41,507 bases of DNA from Phycisphaeraceae bacterium (GTDB lineage: Bacteria > Planctomycetota > Phycisphaerae > Phycisphaerales > Phycisphaeraceae). The translations under genes were made by a program, and so were the position numbers. The stretch lies in contig JAVKCD010000010.1 in the NCBI GenBank assembly GCA_040222855.1, positions 1 to 41,507 on the forward strand. The letters are read 5' to 3'. Below are positions 8,701 to 16,970 of this stretch, piece after piece (position 1 is the first letter of the stretch; each line of letters starts with the position of its first letter). The notes beneath the pieces are model-generated. The model was not told where the DNA came from and ran no database searches. It saw only the letters and a program-made list of their open reading frames with translations.

Positions 8701-9104
8701 TCAGCGAACTCCTCGGGGGCCAGGTTGCCCAAGGCGCTGTGGGGACGCTCCCCATTGTAGTGTTGCCGTCAGGATGCGATCTTCTCTTTGGCGTCCTGCA
8801 GGGACAGGAACCAGTTCTCGTTGAGGCACTCGGCACGCAGACGACCATTGAATGCCTCGATCAGGCAGTTATCGGTGGGCTTTCCTGGCCGACTGAAGTC
8901 CAACCGAACGCCCTGCTCATAGGCCCACTGATCCAGCCGCTTGCTTCTGAACTCCGGCCCGTTGTCGCCCCGAATCTTCTGCGGCAACGCCTCTCGCTCA
9001 TACGTCACTCGGCTCAGGATCGATGCCACGTCGCCGCCACCAAGCCGCTGGCCGACCTCGATTGCCAGACTCTCACGCGTAAAGTCATCGACCAACCCCA
9101 GCCC
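8670..9104 (-). pseudogene. IS3-family transposase orfB (DDE integrase core) remnant
   Basis: The frame from 9104 to 8769 encodes the second half of an IS3-type integrase core: VVDDFTRESLAIEVGQRL-like text (central DDE Asp), then RGDNGPEFRSKRLDQWAYE, FSRPGKPTDNCLIEAFNGRL and the catalytic Glu region. A TGA at 8769-8771 falls where the family has a Trp (before RQHYNGERPHSALG). Beyond it the same frame continues through the rest of the family signature (NLAPEEFAESI) to a stop at 8670. On the 5' side the frame is closed by TAG at 9105-9107, so the HTH part, orfA and first catalytic Asp are gone. The element is immobile. Confidence 0.85.
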
Positions 9105-9396
9105 CTAGCACCCCACGCCGTGTGCCACGCACCTTCAGCTGCATGCAAACCCTGCGAAGCTCGCGAAGCAGGGCCATCAACGACGACCCTCATGCGCCAA
9201 GCATGGGGTCAGGACACACCTAACGACCCAATCTCAGACCCCAGCAACACAATCCCTCACCCCATCTCAACTTCCCCAGTTGAACCCTCAAAAAAACGTT
9301 TTGTCTATAGCCATACCCCCCCCCGCAGGTAAACTTGAGCAAGATTCAGGCCTTCCGGTCTCCTCAAACGCGGTCCTATCCGGGACAGGACACACC
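9105..9396. other. Intergenic region with REP-like stem-loops and a poly-C tract
   Basis: Between the IS remnant and the pentapeptide-repeat gene. It holds two adjacent hairpins (9150-9173 and 9185-9210), the string AGGACACACC at 9211-9220 and again at 9386-9395 just before the next start codon, and a run of nine C at 9316-9324. No gene is supported here. Confidence 0.5.
9150..9210. repeat. Pair of REP-like stem-loops
   Basis: First hairpin: CCCTGC (9150-9155) pairs with GCAGGG (9168-9173) around a GCGA/TCGC inner stem. Second hairpin: GACCC-CATGC (9185-9189, 9191-9195) pairs with GCATG-GGGTC (9201-9210) with one bulged base at 9190 and a 5-base loop. Two close-set imperfect palindromes of this size resemble REP or BIME units or the end of an IS200/REP-transposase element. 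Whether they recur in the genome cannot be seen here. Confidence 0.45.
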
Positions 9397-11907
9397 ATGC
9401 CAGCCTCACCCACCTCCCCCTTCAACACCGCCACCCTCATCGCCGCCGCCCTTGCCGCCGTGGCCGCACCCCTCACAAACCTCACCCACGCCCAGATCTA
9501 CCGCTGGGACAACAGCCAACTCATTCCCGGCACCGAAACCCTCACCCCCGGACCACAGATCAACCTCAACGACCTCGATCTGTTCAGAGCCAACCTCCAA
9601 TCAAGAGATCTCGCATCCTCAACCCTGATCGCCTCCGACCTCACGGAGGCGACGTTCCTCCAAGCCAGTCTCGACTCCGCGAACCTCTCCAGCGCAAACC
9701 TGACCTCCGCAAATCTGCATCGTGCATCCCTCGCCGGGGTCAATCTGACAAACGCAGTGATAGCCGGCGCCAATCTGCAATCTGCCTCCAGCCGGGGGCT
9801 CACAGCACTGCAAGTCTATTCGACCTCCAGCTACATCCAACGGTCCCTGCCCCGCACCAGCTTCAGGAGCAACGACCTCACGAACTGGGACCTTTCGTCG
9901 ATCAATCTCAACGCGTCCACGTTTACATTGTCAAACCTGACCTCGACGAATCTCAGCTCCTCTGATCTGACCGACGCCTCCCTGGTCTCTGCAACACTCA
10001 TCAACACCGACCTCACCGATTCAATCATCAATGGAGCTTTTTTTACGGCTAGAGCACAAGGATTTACCTCAGAACACCTGTACAGCACCGCTAGCTACAA
10101 ACAAGGAAACCTGCGTAGAATCGGTTTCAGTAGCTACAGCAACTTAGTTGGCTGGGATTTGAATCTCCTTGACCTCTCTTCCGCTTATATCTCAACGTCT
10201 TATCTCCAATCTGCAAACCTTTCTTCTTCCATACTCATTGCCACGAACCTCAGAGACAGCAACCTCACCTCCGCTGACCTCAGTTCGGCCAACCTCACAC
10301 AAGCCAACCTCGCCGGAACCGTCCTAGAGCATGCTCAATTCACCTCAGCCAATCTCACGTCAGCCCAACTAGGATTCAGCACCCTCACATCAGCCGATCT
10401 CACCGACGCCAACATCCACACCGCCAGATTCTCAGGCACCACCGCCAGAGGCCTGACAGCTGAACAGTTCTACGCCACAGCGAGTTACCAACAACGAAAC
10501 CTCGGCGCGATCGAACTCAGCAGCAACGACCTCTCTACGTGGAATCTGTCGAGTCAGAACCTCGTCTCCGCCGACTTCTACCAGGCAAACATGACATCCA
10601 CAGACCTCTCATCGGCCGACCTGACCTCGGCCAGCCTCATCGGGGAACTCGATCAAGCCGATCTGACCGATGCCACGATTCGTGGCGCAAGCTTTACAAC
10701 GACAGTCGGCGGCCAGCGAGGCGGAGGCGGCACGCTCATCGGAACCGTCACAGCCAACCAGATCTACAGCACAGCCAGCTACAAACAGCACGACCTCCAG
10801 GCCGTCAGCCTGCCCTTCAGCGACCTCTCCGGCTGGAACTTCGCCAGCCAGAGCCTCACCTCCGCGAGCCTCGTTTCGACCAACCTCACCTCCGCCAACT
10901 TCCTGAGCGCAACGCTCTCCCACAGCGATTTAACCGGATCCAACATCAGCGAGCAGCAGATCTATGACACAGACAGCTACAAGAATCGGTCTCTACAAGG
11001 AATCGGGCTAGGATTATTCCAGATGGTTGGTTGGGATCTATCAAGACAAGATCTCAGCTCAGCCTTCCTGTGGAGGAGCAATCTCGACTCTGCATCCTTG
11101 GTCAAATCAACGCTCATATCGGCGAACCTCTCAAGCACGAGCCTGGTATCCACCGACTTTTCGGCAGCTGACCTGCGGCACACGACGATTGAGTTTGCGG
11201 CAGCACGAAACACCAAGCACCTTTTCCGCAACACCATCCTCCCCGATGGCGTCATCAACGGCCTGAGCCTTCTCCCTGCCGACACCCTCACCGTCCGCAA
11301 CGACAGCCTCCCCGTCACCGTCCTCGACGCCTTCACCATCGACCCCGCCGCTACCCTCGAACTCCGCCTCAACCACGACCCCTGGACCTCCACGCTCCAC
11401 ACCGACCTCACCCCCCAACTCGCCGGCGAACTCCGCCTCACCCTCGACCCCGAACTGAATCCCGCCAGCCTCCTCAACCAGACTCTGCCTCTCTTCGACT
11501 GGTCTACACCCCTCGACCCGACCAACACCTTTGACACTATTATCATCGATACCGCCAACCTCGTCTTCACCCTCGACACCTCCGCCCTCTATACCACCGG
11601 CCACCTCACCATCCTCCCTGCCATCGAAGGCGACGCCACCGGCGACGGCGCCGTCGACCTGCTCGACTTCGCCATCCTCACCACCCACTTCGGCGGACCC
11701 GCCTCCGGCTACCACCAGGCCGACATCAACAACGACAACCTCGTCGACCTTATCGACCTCTCCATCCTCGCCACCAACTTCGGCCAGTCCGCACCCGCCG
11801 CCGCACCCACCCCCGAACCCGCCACCCTTCTGCCACTCTCCCTCGCCGCCCTCATCCGACCCCGTGAAGTTCACGACAGCAAGCGAGCCAGTATCGATCG
11901 TAAATAA
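9397..11907 (+). CDS. Secreted pentapeptide-repeat protein with dockerin repeats and PEP-CTERM-like tail
   Basis: Start set at ATG 9397 (MPASPTSPFN), with AGGACA upstream and a signal peptide ending LTHAQ; an open frame back to 9280 has no signal-like N-terminus. The body, about 600 residues, consists of pentapeptide repeats of the A(D/N)LxS kind, which fold into a right-handed quadrilateral beta-helix. Five longer inserts of the form (T/S)xxQxYSTASYKQxxL...SGWDL (near 9805, 10070, 10460, 10755 and 10955) break the helix into modules. A beta-rich segment follows, then two EF-hand dockerin repeats (GDATGDGAVDLLDFAILTTH and DINNDNLVDLIDLSILATNF) and PTPEPATLLPLSLAALIRPR, a PEP-CTERM-like signal followed by an unusual 14-residue extension. 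Likely an extracellular or wall-associated structural protein. No enzyme motif. Confidence 0.88.
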   Translation: MPASPTSPFNTATLIAAALAAVAAPLTNLTHAQIYRWDNSQLIPGTETLTPGPQINLNDLDLFRANLQSRDLASSTLIASDLTEATFLQASLDSANLSSANLTSANLHRASLAGVNLTNAVIAGANLQSASSRGLTALQVYSTSSYIQRSLPRTSFRSNDLTNWDLSSINLNASTFTLSNLTSTNLSSSDLTDASLVSATLINTDLTDSIINGAFFTARAQGFTSEHLYSTASYKQGNLRRIGFSSYSNLVGWDLNLLDLSSAYISTSYLQSANLSSSILIATNLRDSNLTSADLSSANLTQANLAGTVLEHAQFTSANLTSAQLGFSTLTSADLTDANIHTARFSGTTARGLTAEQFYATASYQQRNLGAIELSSNDLSTWNLSSQNLVSADFYQANMTSTDLSSADLTSASLIGELDQADLTDATIRGASFTTTVGGQRGGGGTLIGTVTANQIYSTASYKQHDLQAVSLPFSDLSGWNFASQSLTSASLVSTNLTSANFLSATLSHSDLTGSNISEQQIYDTDSYKNRSLQGIGLGLFQMVGWDLSRQDLSSAFLWRSNLDSASLVKSTLISANLSSTSLVSTDFSAADLRHTTIEFAAARNTKHLFRNTILPDGVINGLSLLPADTLTVRNDSLPVTVLDAFTIDPAATLELRLNHDPWTSTLHTDLTPQLAGELRLTLDPELNPASLLNQTLPLFDWSTPLDPTNTFDTIIIDTANLVFTLDTSALYTTGHLTILPAIEGDATGDGAVDLLDFAILTTHFGGPASGYHQADINNDNLVDLIDLSILATNFGQSAPAAAPTPEPATLLPLSLAALIRPREVHDSKRASIDRK

Positions 11908-12397
11908 TCATTGTCCGAAAGGATCTTACGAACAGCCACTACAAAGTTGTCGATCAGAGCGTTGCGGGTTCAAGTACCGATATCACTCTGGTTAGTCTTA
12001 GCGATCAAGGACTTGTGGGGGGCCAGGGTAGCGACTGAGCAACTTTCCGGTTATCTACTGTGTTTAGGGCGTCTTTGGAGCTGGTGGCGTGGTTAATAGG
12101 ATCCGTTAGGCTGCGTCAGTATTGACTGATTCACTGACCTTAGTCCAATGATCCCACGCATAGGCTGATTGGCAAACGTGTGCGGATATGTATTCCGCGG
12201 GCCATTCATCCGACTCTCATTAAACGGGCCTTACTAACAAATGGCGAATACTGGCAAAAAATCATGAAATAATAAAAATATGTCGAGAGGCTTGGGTAGC
12301 TCAGTTTTTACAAAAACATGTTATGACGAAGAGGTACTGGGCGTGTCGCTGGTTGGGATATCTCTCTTGAGCAGACGCTTTGATCAGGACGCTCCAA
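11908..12397. other. Convergent intergenic region, 490 bases
   Basis: Lies between the ends of the pentapeptide-repeat gene and the sialic acid operon. No gene, clear terminator or repeat is visible. An A/T-rich patch occurs at 12255-12285. A T-loop-like string near 11965 suggested a tRNA but does not fold as one. Confidence 0.5.
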
Positions 12398-13723
12398 CTA
12401 CAGGGATGACGTCAAGCGTTCCGTGTCGAGGGGTCTGCGAATGCGATAGAGACTGGATGGCGTGCGTCGCCAGCCTGCATAGACATAGATGTCTTGTGTG
12501 CCGTTTTCTACATTGATGATCGACCCGCCCGGGTGTAAACCGTCGCGATTCCCCCTGCGGCTGTAGCCGATGCGTTCTAGGATCGTCCCATCGAACCGCC
12601 AGTCTGCGCTCCCGGCCAGGAGTTTCTCTGGCTGAATGCTCCAGAGATTGAGGGAGCTGATCTCTTGCTGAGGTGATTCCGCCAGACGCTGGCCTGTCCG
12701 TCCCGAACCTCCTCCCCAGCGGTGGCTTTGGAGCATTTCGATACGCTGTGTCACGGGATTGAAGATGACGTCAGCGGTATCGTGGCAACTCCGACCCGCA
12801 GCAGGGTTCCCAATGATGTTGGTCCTACTGGTCGTGAAGGAAACCGACTTGAACTCTCCCCTCGGCGTGTGTCTGTAGACATGCTGGGTGTGCGCGTAAT
12901 AGCCATCCGGCGTTGTGGCGAAGTCTGGATTCCATTCACGCGAGATCATGACCATGTGGCCGGGTCCCCAGGTCGCCAGAGCGGGTTCTACACTCCGTGC
13001 ATTCTCCGGATTCAACCAGGTCCGTTGCTCCCAGGTCTCTCCGGCGTCGGTTGTTCTGACCATGAAAGCTCGTTGCCCGCGAGTCTCCTGCCCAAAGCAG
13101 GCGACAAGGCCAAACGCAGGATGCCTGATGAAATTGGGGCCGACATGGACGGCGCCTGCCAGCATCCCTATGAGCGCGTTTTCCTGGAGGCTCCATGTCA
13201 GACCCAGATCATCCGACAGGTAGACTCGGCGTGGTTCGCCTGAGGTCAGGGCTATAACGCGCGTGGAGCCATCTGATCGGGAGACATGACCGATCGTGTG
13301 CATTCCGGGCAGCGGGCCAATGCGTCGGGGCTGGCTGCTGTCGAACTGGCCGTCTGCATCACTATGGAGCACATAGTGCCCCTCAAGCCCATCGCTCGGT
13401 TGATCCGTGTGTCCTGATGCACGTCTGTAGAGAACAATCGTCTGGCCGTTGGGCAGCCGCGTGGCTACCGGCCAACCGAGATGTCTTGAACCCGCGTGTT
13501 CCGCAACTCTTGCGATAAGCTCAATCTCGAGAAGTCCGATTTCAATCAGGTGGCGAAGCCTTGCCTTCTCGGGAGCCGAGAAGCCCCACTCGGGGTCCTC
13601 AAGCACCTGATACTCCATGGCGGGCAGTCGGTTTGCCCACGCGGCAGGGGTGGTGCAGCAGATCAAGGCGAGTGCTTTGAGTAGCTGTCGTTTACCGTGA
13701 TCGATGGTGATTGGCTCAGACAT
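12398..13723 (-). CDS. Secreted BNR/Asp-box propeller protein, sialidase-like (copy 2)
   Basis: 441 residues with an N-terminal Lys/Arg-rich segment and hydrophobic stretch (RQLLKALALICC...AAWA), taken as a signal peptide. At least two Asp boxes are visible (SDDLGLTW, TTDAGETW), so the fold is a six-bladed sialidase-type propeller. The canonical FRIP motif and the E-x15-R pair of GH33 are missing; the conserved N-terminal motif is instead GWPVATRLPNGQTIVLYRR. The C-terminus ends HPGGSIINVENGTQDIYVYA...SLYRIRRPLDT, clearly paralogous to the protein at 16971-18299. It might act on another linkage or an O-acetylated or modified sialic acid, or only bind glycans. ATG 13723 lies three bases after the stop of the sialidase upstream, so translation is probably coupled. 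Last gene of the operon. Confidence 0.82.
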   Translation of the reverse strand: MSEPITIDHGKRQLLKALALICCTTPAAWANRLPAMEYQVLEDPEWGFSAPEKARLRHLIEIGLLEIELIARVAEHAGSRHLGWPVATRLPNGQTIVLYRRASGHTDQPSDGLEGHYVLHSDADGQFDSSQPRRIGPLPGMHTIGHVSRSDGSTRVIALTSGEPRRVYLSDDLGLTWSLQENALIGMLAGAVHVGPNFIRHPAFGLVACFGQETRGQRAFMVRTTDAGETWEQRTWLNPENARSVEPALATWGPGHMVMISREWNPDFATTPDGYYAHTQHVYRHTPRGEFKSVSFTTSRTNIIGNPAAGRSCHDTADVIFNPVTQRIEMLQSHRWGGGSGRTGQRLAESPQQEISSLNLWSIQPEKLLAGSADWRFDGTILERIGYSRRGNRDGLHPGGSIINVENGTQDIYVYAGWRRTPSSLYRIRRPLDTERLTSSL

Positions 13724-13726
13724 GGT

Positions 13727-15982
13727 TCAGAATCTCGTGATCGATATGGGGGTTGGGTGTGGCTGGCGAACAAGCGCGACGAGTGCAACGCACAAGATGA
13801 TGTGAGTCGCCGGCGCGGGCACGGCTGGAGGGCCGCTGCCGAAGTCTGTGGCGAGGATCGAGAGATCAATCAGGTTGACGCCATAGCTCAGATCAAAATC
13901 ACCCTGTGACCACTGGGCTGGTGAAGCACCGAAATGGCTGGCCAGCAGTGATAGATCGATCAGGTCAACCTCGCCGTCCAGGTTGGCATCTCCCACGGAT
14001 GTCCCGAAGAGAGACTCGATCCAGAAATAGAGGTCAGTCTTGTTAACGAGGGCGTCGCCATCCAGATCGAATCGAAGATCGTTTGTGCCAGCGTAAAAAG
14101 CTTCGAGATCATCCAGATTCAGGACCCCGTCACTGTTGAAGTCGCCTTCCAGGCCGAGTGTCAAGAACTCATCGGGCGCGAGTGATCGGCCAGAGATTCT
14201 CAGGGTGTCCATGTCGCCGATGAATCGCCTTGACCCCGGCGACCCGGTATTGAACGATCCAATCAGCAGGTCATTGGCATTCGCAAGGGAGCCGATCGTG
14301 TTTGTTCCGCTATCGACCAGTTGGCCGTCGAGATAGAGACTGGCGAGGTCATTGGCTTGATCGACCGTAACAGCGGCGTGGTGCCAACGATTGTCATCGA
14401 GACCCTCGGGGCTGCTGAGATCGAAGGAACTGTTGCCATCCTCTGCAAAGAAGCGAAGCCTGCCATCCTGAACTCGGAGCCAATATGAGGGTTGAGAGGG
14501 GCCGACGTCCTTGCTGATGAGGGGGCCGGAGAAAGCTGATCCACCAGAGCTGTGCTGATCTGTTCGAAAGACGACCTCAATCGTGAAACTGTCGGTGGCA
14601 TCAAAATCAAAGAGGTGGTCGCCTGGATCGGCGTAGCGCACCAGATCATCCTGCCCGTCAAAACGCATGGCCAAGCCCGGGTCTCCGGTGCCGGTGCGGC
14701 CGGTCACGAACTGAGGATTCCCCTCGATGCTACCTACGAGTCCGTTCCCGCGCACATCTCTCGCATCCATCAGGTCAAAGTCGGTCTGCAGTAGGGTGGG
14801 GTCGCGAAGCCAGGCATCATCAAACGCCGCGTAGCTGATCTGTTCAAAGTAAACCCCATCGCCTTTCTCATAGAGCAGGCCCCCGCCAGTTGGGGTACGT
14901 ACCAGGTCGCTGTAGCCTGAGGGTCCTCGATGAAGTAGTTTGCCGTCGTCCCAGGAAGCGGTCTCATCAAGACTGCTCTTGATGGTCATCTTCTTTCGTG
15001 TGCTTTCGCTCGCCGGATTGGAGAAAAGGATACGGTTCTCAGGACCTCCACGATCAACCGCCGAGTAACGCAGCAAAGAGGCCTGTACAGTCGGATCGAT
15101 GAGCTGATCTTCGACCTCGGCGGGGCTGATGAAGGACTCGCCAGCATCAAGGCTTGTCCCTATCAGACGACGCTTGAAGGCACCACCCTGGTTGCGGGTA
15201 TTGAGATGAACCGTGCCATCAATGAGCTCGACCACCGTTGATTCATTCGGGTTGATCCCGCCGTTGGTGTTGGTGAGGATGCCGCCGACTTGCCACGCGC
15301 TCCCGCCATCGTCGCTGTAAATAAGGTGAGCCTCTCTTCCTGCCGGATTAAGGTTTTGATTCAGCAGAGTGTGGTTCCCCGGAATGATCAAGCGGCCAGC
15401 GTGGTCTCCGCGTTCCAACTGGATGCCATGGACGGGCCCGAAGGCGTAACCGTTCCACGTCGGAAGCTTGGCCGTAGCGGTGATATCGACGATCGGTGAC
15501 CATGTCGCTCCGTGGTCGCTGCTGATGGTCACCGCGGGGTTCTGCCTATCGAGCACGAGGGGGAGGATGATGTTACCCGTGGTTTGATCGACAACCGGTG
15601 CCGGATTCCCTGCTTCCTGGTTGCCGAAGCTATAGACGATTTGGAGTGGTCCCCATGTCTGTCCGCCATCGTGGCTGCGACGTAGCACCAGATCGATGTC
15701 TCCATTGTCCAGGTGGCTGTTCTTTCGTCCTTCGGCGAAGGCCAGAAGGCTACCGTCGGTCGCCTGGACGATGGCAGGGATCCTGAAGGTGTTGTAGCCA
15801 AACTGACCGCGTTCATAGACCACGGTCTGCTCAAGCGGGCCGCCTAGGGCGATCTGTGATCCGATGAACAGGGTCAAGAGACTCACATGAATCCGGGGAT
15901 AGGCCATGACTCGAAGTGAGATGTGTCTGGCAAGACGCCGGAACAATAAGAAGACAGGACACTTAGACGGGGCACATCTCAT
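13727..15982 (-). CDS. Exo-alpha-sialidase (GH33) with LamG, dockerin repeats and PEP-CTERM-like tail (copy 2)
   Basis: 751 residues from ATG 15982, which overlaps the TGA of the lyase gene as ATGA; Met26 (15907) is an alternative start nearer the hydrophobic signal sequence. Residues 50-400 are a GH33 propeller: YNTFRIPAI with Arg67, Asp92 in DNGDID, Asp boxes at 103-110, 154-161 and 223-230, Glu247 (NESTVVEL) with Arg263 sixteen residues on, Arg329, and Tyr357 twenty-eight on (GYSDL). The spacings match characterised bacterial sialidases, so it should be active. Residues about 420-605 are a LamG/concanavalin-like domain. About 612-715 hold four EF-hand-type repeats ([20 protein letters not shown] is the clearest dockerin). 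The tail reads VPAPATHIILCVALVALVRQ, a degenerate PEP signal (PAP for PEP). Role: release of terminal sialic acid outside the cell. Confidence 0.93.
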   Translation of the reverse strand: MRCAPSKCPVFLLFRRLARHISLRVMAYPRIHVSLLTLFIGSQIALGGPLEQTVVYERGQFGYNTFRIPAIVQATDGSLLAFAEGRKNSHLDNGDIDLVLRRSHDGGQTWGPLQIVYSFGNQEAGNPAPVVDQTTGNIILPLVLDRQNPAVTISSDHGATWSPIVDITATAKLPTWNGYAFGPVHGIQLERGDHAGRLIIPGNHTLLNQNLNPAGREAHLIYSDDGGSAWQVGGILTNTNGGINPNESTVVELIDGTVHLNTRNQGGAFKRRLIGTSLDAGESFISPAEVEDQLIDPTVQASLLRYSAVDRGGPENRILFSNPASESTRKKMTIKSSLDETASWDDGKLLHRGPSGYSDLVRTPTGGGLLYEKGDGVYFEQISYAAFDDAWLRDPTLLQTDFDLMDARDVRGNGLVGSIEGNPQFVTGRTGTGDPGLAMRFDGQDDLVRYADPGDHLFDFDATDSFTIEVVFRTDQHSSGGSAFSGPLISKDVGPSQPSYWLRVQDGRLRFFAEDGNSSFDLSSPEGLDDNRWHHAAVTVDQANDLASLYLDGQLVDSGTNTIGSLANANDLLIGSFNTGSPGSRRFIGDMDTLRISGRSLAPDEFLTLGLEGDFNSDGVLNLDDLEAFYAGTNDLRFDLDGDALVNKTDLYFWIESLFGTSVGDANLDGEVDLIDLSLLASHFGASPAQWSQGDFDLSYGVNLIDLSILATDFGSGPPAVPAPATHIILCVALVALVRQPHPTPISITRF

Positions 15983-16962
15983 GATGGATGCTCTGAAGAT
16001 GAGTTTGGGGAGATCAGTTCCTGGCTGGTTTCTGCGAGGAACAGTTCGGGCAGATCAGCTCTGGCGGTATCCCTGAGTTGCTCGGCGTGCTGGGCATCGA
16101 CTCCGTGATAGGGCCATCGCAGCTTTGTCCCGACGGGTGCCCAGTTACCAATGGCGGCCAGGAGTTTGTCCAATGCTGTGTTGTTGTGTCCGCGCGTATC
16201 CCGGAAGGGAACGATGTGATCTGTCATGAACTTCTGGATACGCCGCTCGAGCTCAAGAGCGGCTACCGGGTCGTCATCCATCATCTGCTCCCACCAGACG
16301 GCACCCGAGGGGGAGAGGCAGGCAACGTTGCTGTAGGAGCCATTGGCTCCAAGAGTCGAAGCCGTTGCCAGTTCATGCCCGGGCACAAAAATCGACAAGT
16401 CGGGCCGGTAATGCCTGATCGACGCATACCACTGAGCGTTACCACCAAGCGTTTTGATACCGGCAACACCCGGAAGTTTTTCGAGAAGACGGCCGAGCGA
16501 ATCGGGGGTGAATGAACGCTTAGCGTGACCCGGCAGGTACAGGATCAGGGGGATCGTGCTCACCTGCTTGATCACGCAAGAGAGAAAATCATGTGCCTCA
16601 GCATCGGAGCAGGGAATCCAGTCCGGGAGAATCACCTGGATCGCCCCCGGGTTGAGCTTCGCGGCACATTCTGCGCGCTTCAGGCTCAGTCGAGGGTCCA
16701 TGTGGCTGGCCCCGATCTGAAACGCCATATTCGCCCGCTCGCAATGGCCAGCTAGAAGCTCATTGACGTGGTCGTACTCGATGTCAGATTGATTATGCAG
16801 TTCGCCTGTCGATCCGTTGCTGTAGATCCCTCTCACACCTGAGCTCAGCAGGGCGTCGATCTCAATCTCCAGTCGTGCCATATCAATGGAGTCGTCTTCA
16901 TTGATCGGAAGGATCAGCGTTCCCCACGTTCCCCGGATATCTTCAGTTCGAAGAGGCTGCAT
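15979..16962 (-). CDS. Divergent DapA/NanA-family aldolase (class I, Schiff base)
   Basis: About 327 residues. Start set at ATG 16962, eleven bases after GGAG; a GTG at 16971 overlaps the upstream stop and is too close to that site. The TIM-barrel family signatures are present: GIYSNGSTGELH (GSTGE at 50-54), Tyr142 in LILYLPGH, and the Schiff-base Lys170 in AGIKTLGG. It departs from NanA and DapA around the substrate: the usual YNxP or YYYHMP is YLPGHAKRS, and the post-lysine segment is TLGGNAQWY. It should cleave or form a 2-keto-3-deoxy acid with pyruvate, but the aldehyde partner is unclear. It sits between the two sialidase-BNR units, so a sialic acid variant (KDN, acetylated Neu5Ac) or a breakdown product is plausible. 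Confidence 0.87.
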   Translation of the reverse strand: MQPLRTEDIRGTWGTLILPINEDDSIDMARLEIEIDALLSSGVRGIYSNGSTGELHNQSDIEYDHVNELLAGHCERANMAFQIGASHMDPRLSLKRAECAAKLNPGAIQVILPDWIPCSDAEAHDFLSCVIKQVSTIPLILYLPGHAKRSFTPDSLGRLLEKLPGVAGIKTLGGNAQWYASIRHYRPDLSIFVPGHELATASTLGANGSYSNVACLSPSGAVWWEQMMDDDPVAALELERRIQKFMTDHIVPFRDTRGHNNTALDKLLAAIGNWAPVGTKLRWPYHGVDAQHAEQLRDTARADLPELFLAETSQELISPNSSSEHPS

Positions 16963-16970
16963 CGAAAGCA

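Noticed and set aside
8769-8771. In-frame TGA as a recoded codon in the transposase
   Set aside because: The position is Trp in the family and the 5' half of the gene is also missing, so ordinary decay explains it. No recoding signal is seen.
11963-11983. tRNA T-arm-like string (GGGTTCAAGTACC)
   Set aside because: The T stem has mismatches at both ends, and no matching acceptor, D or anticodon arm is found upstream.
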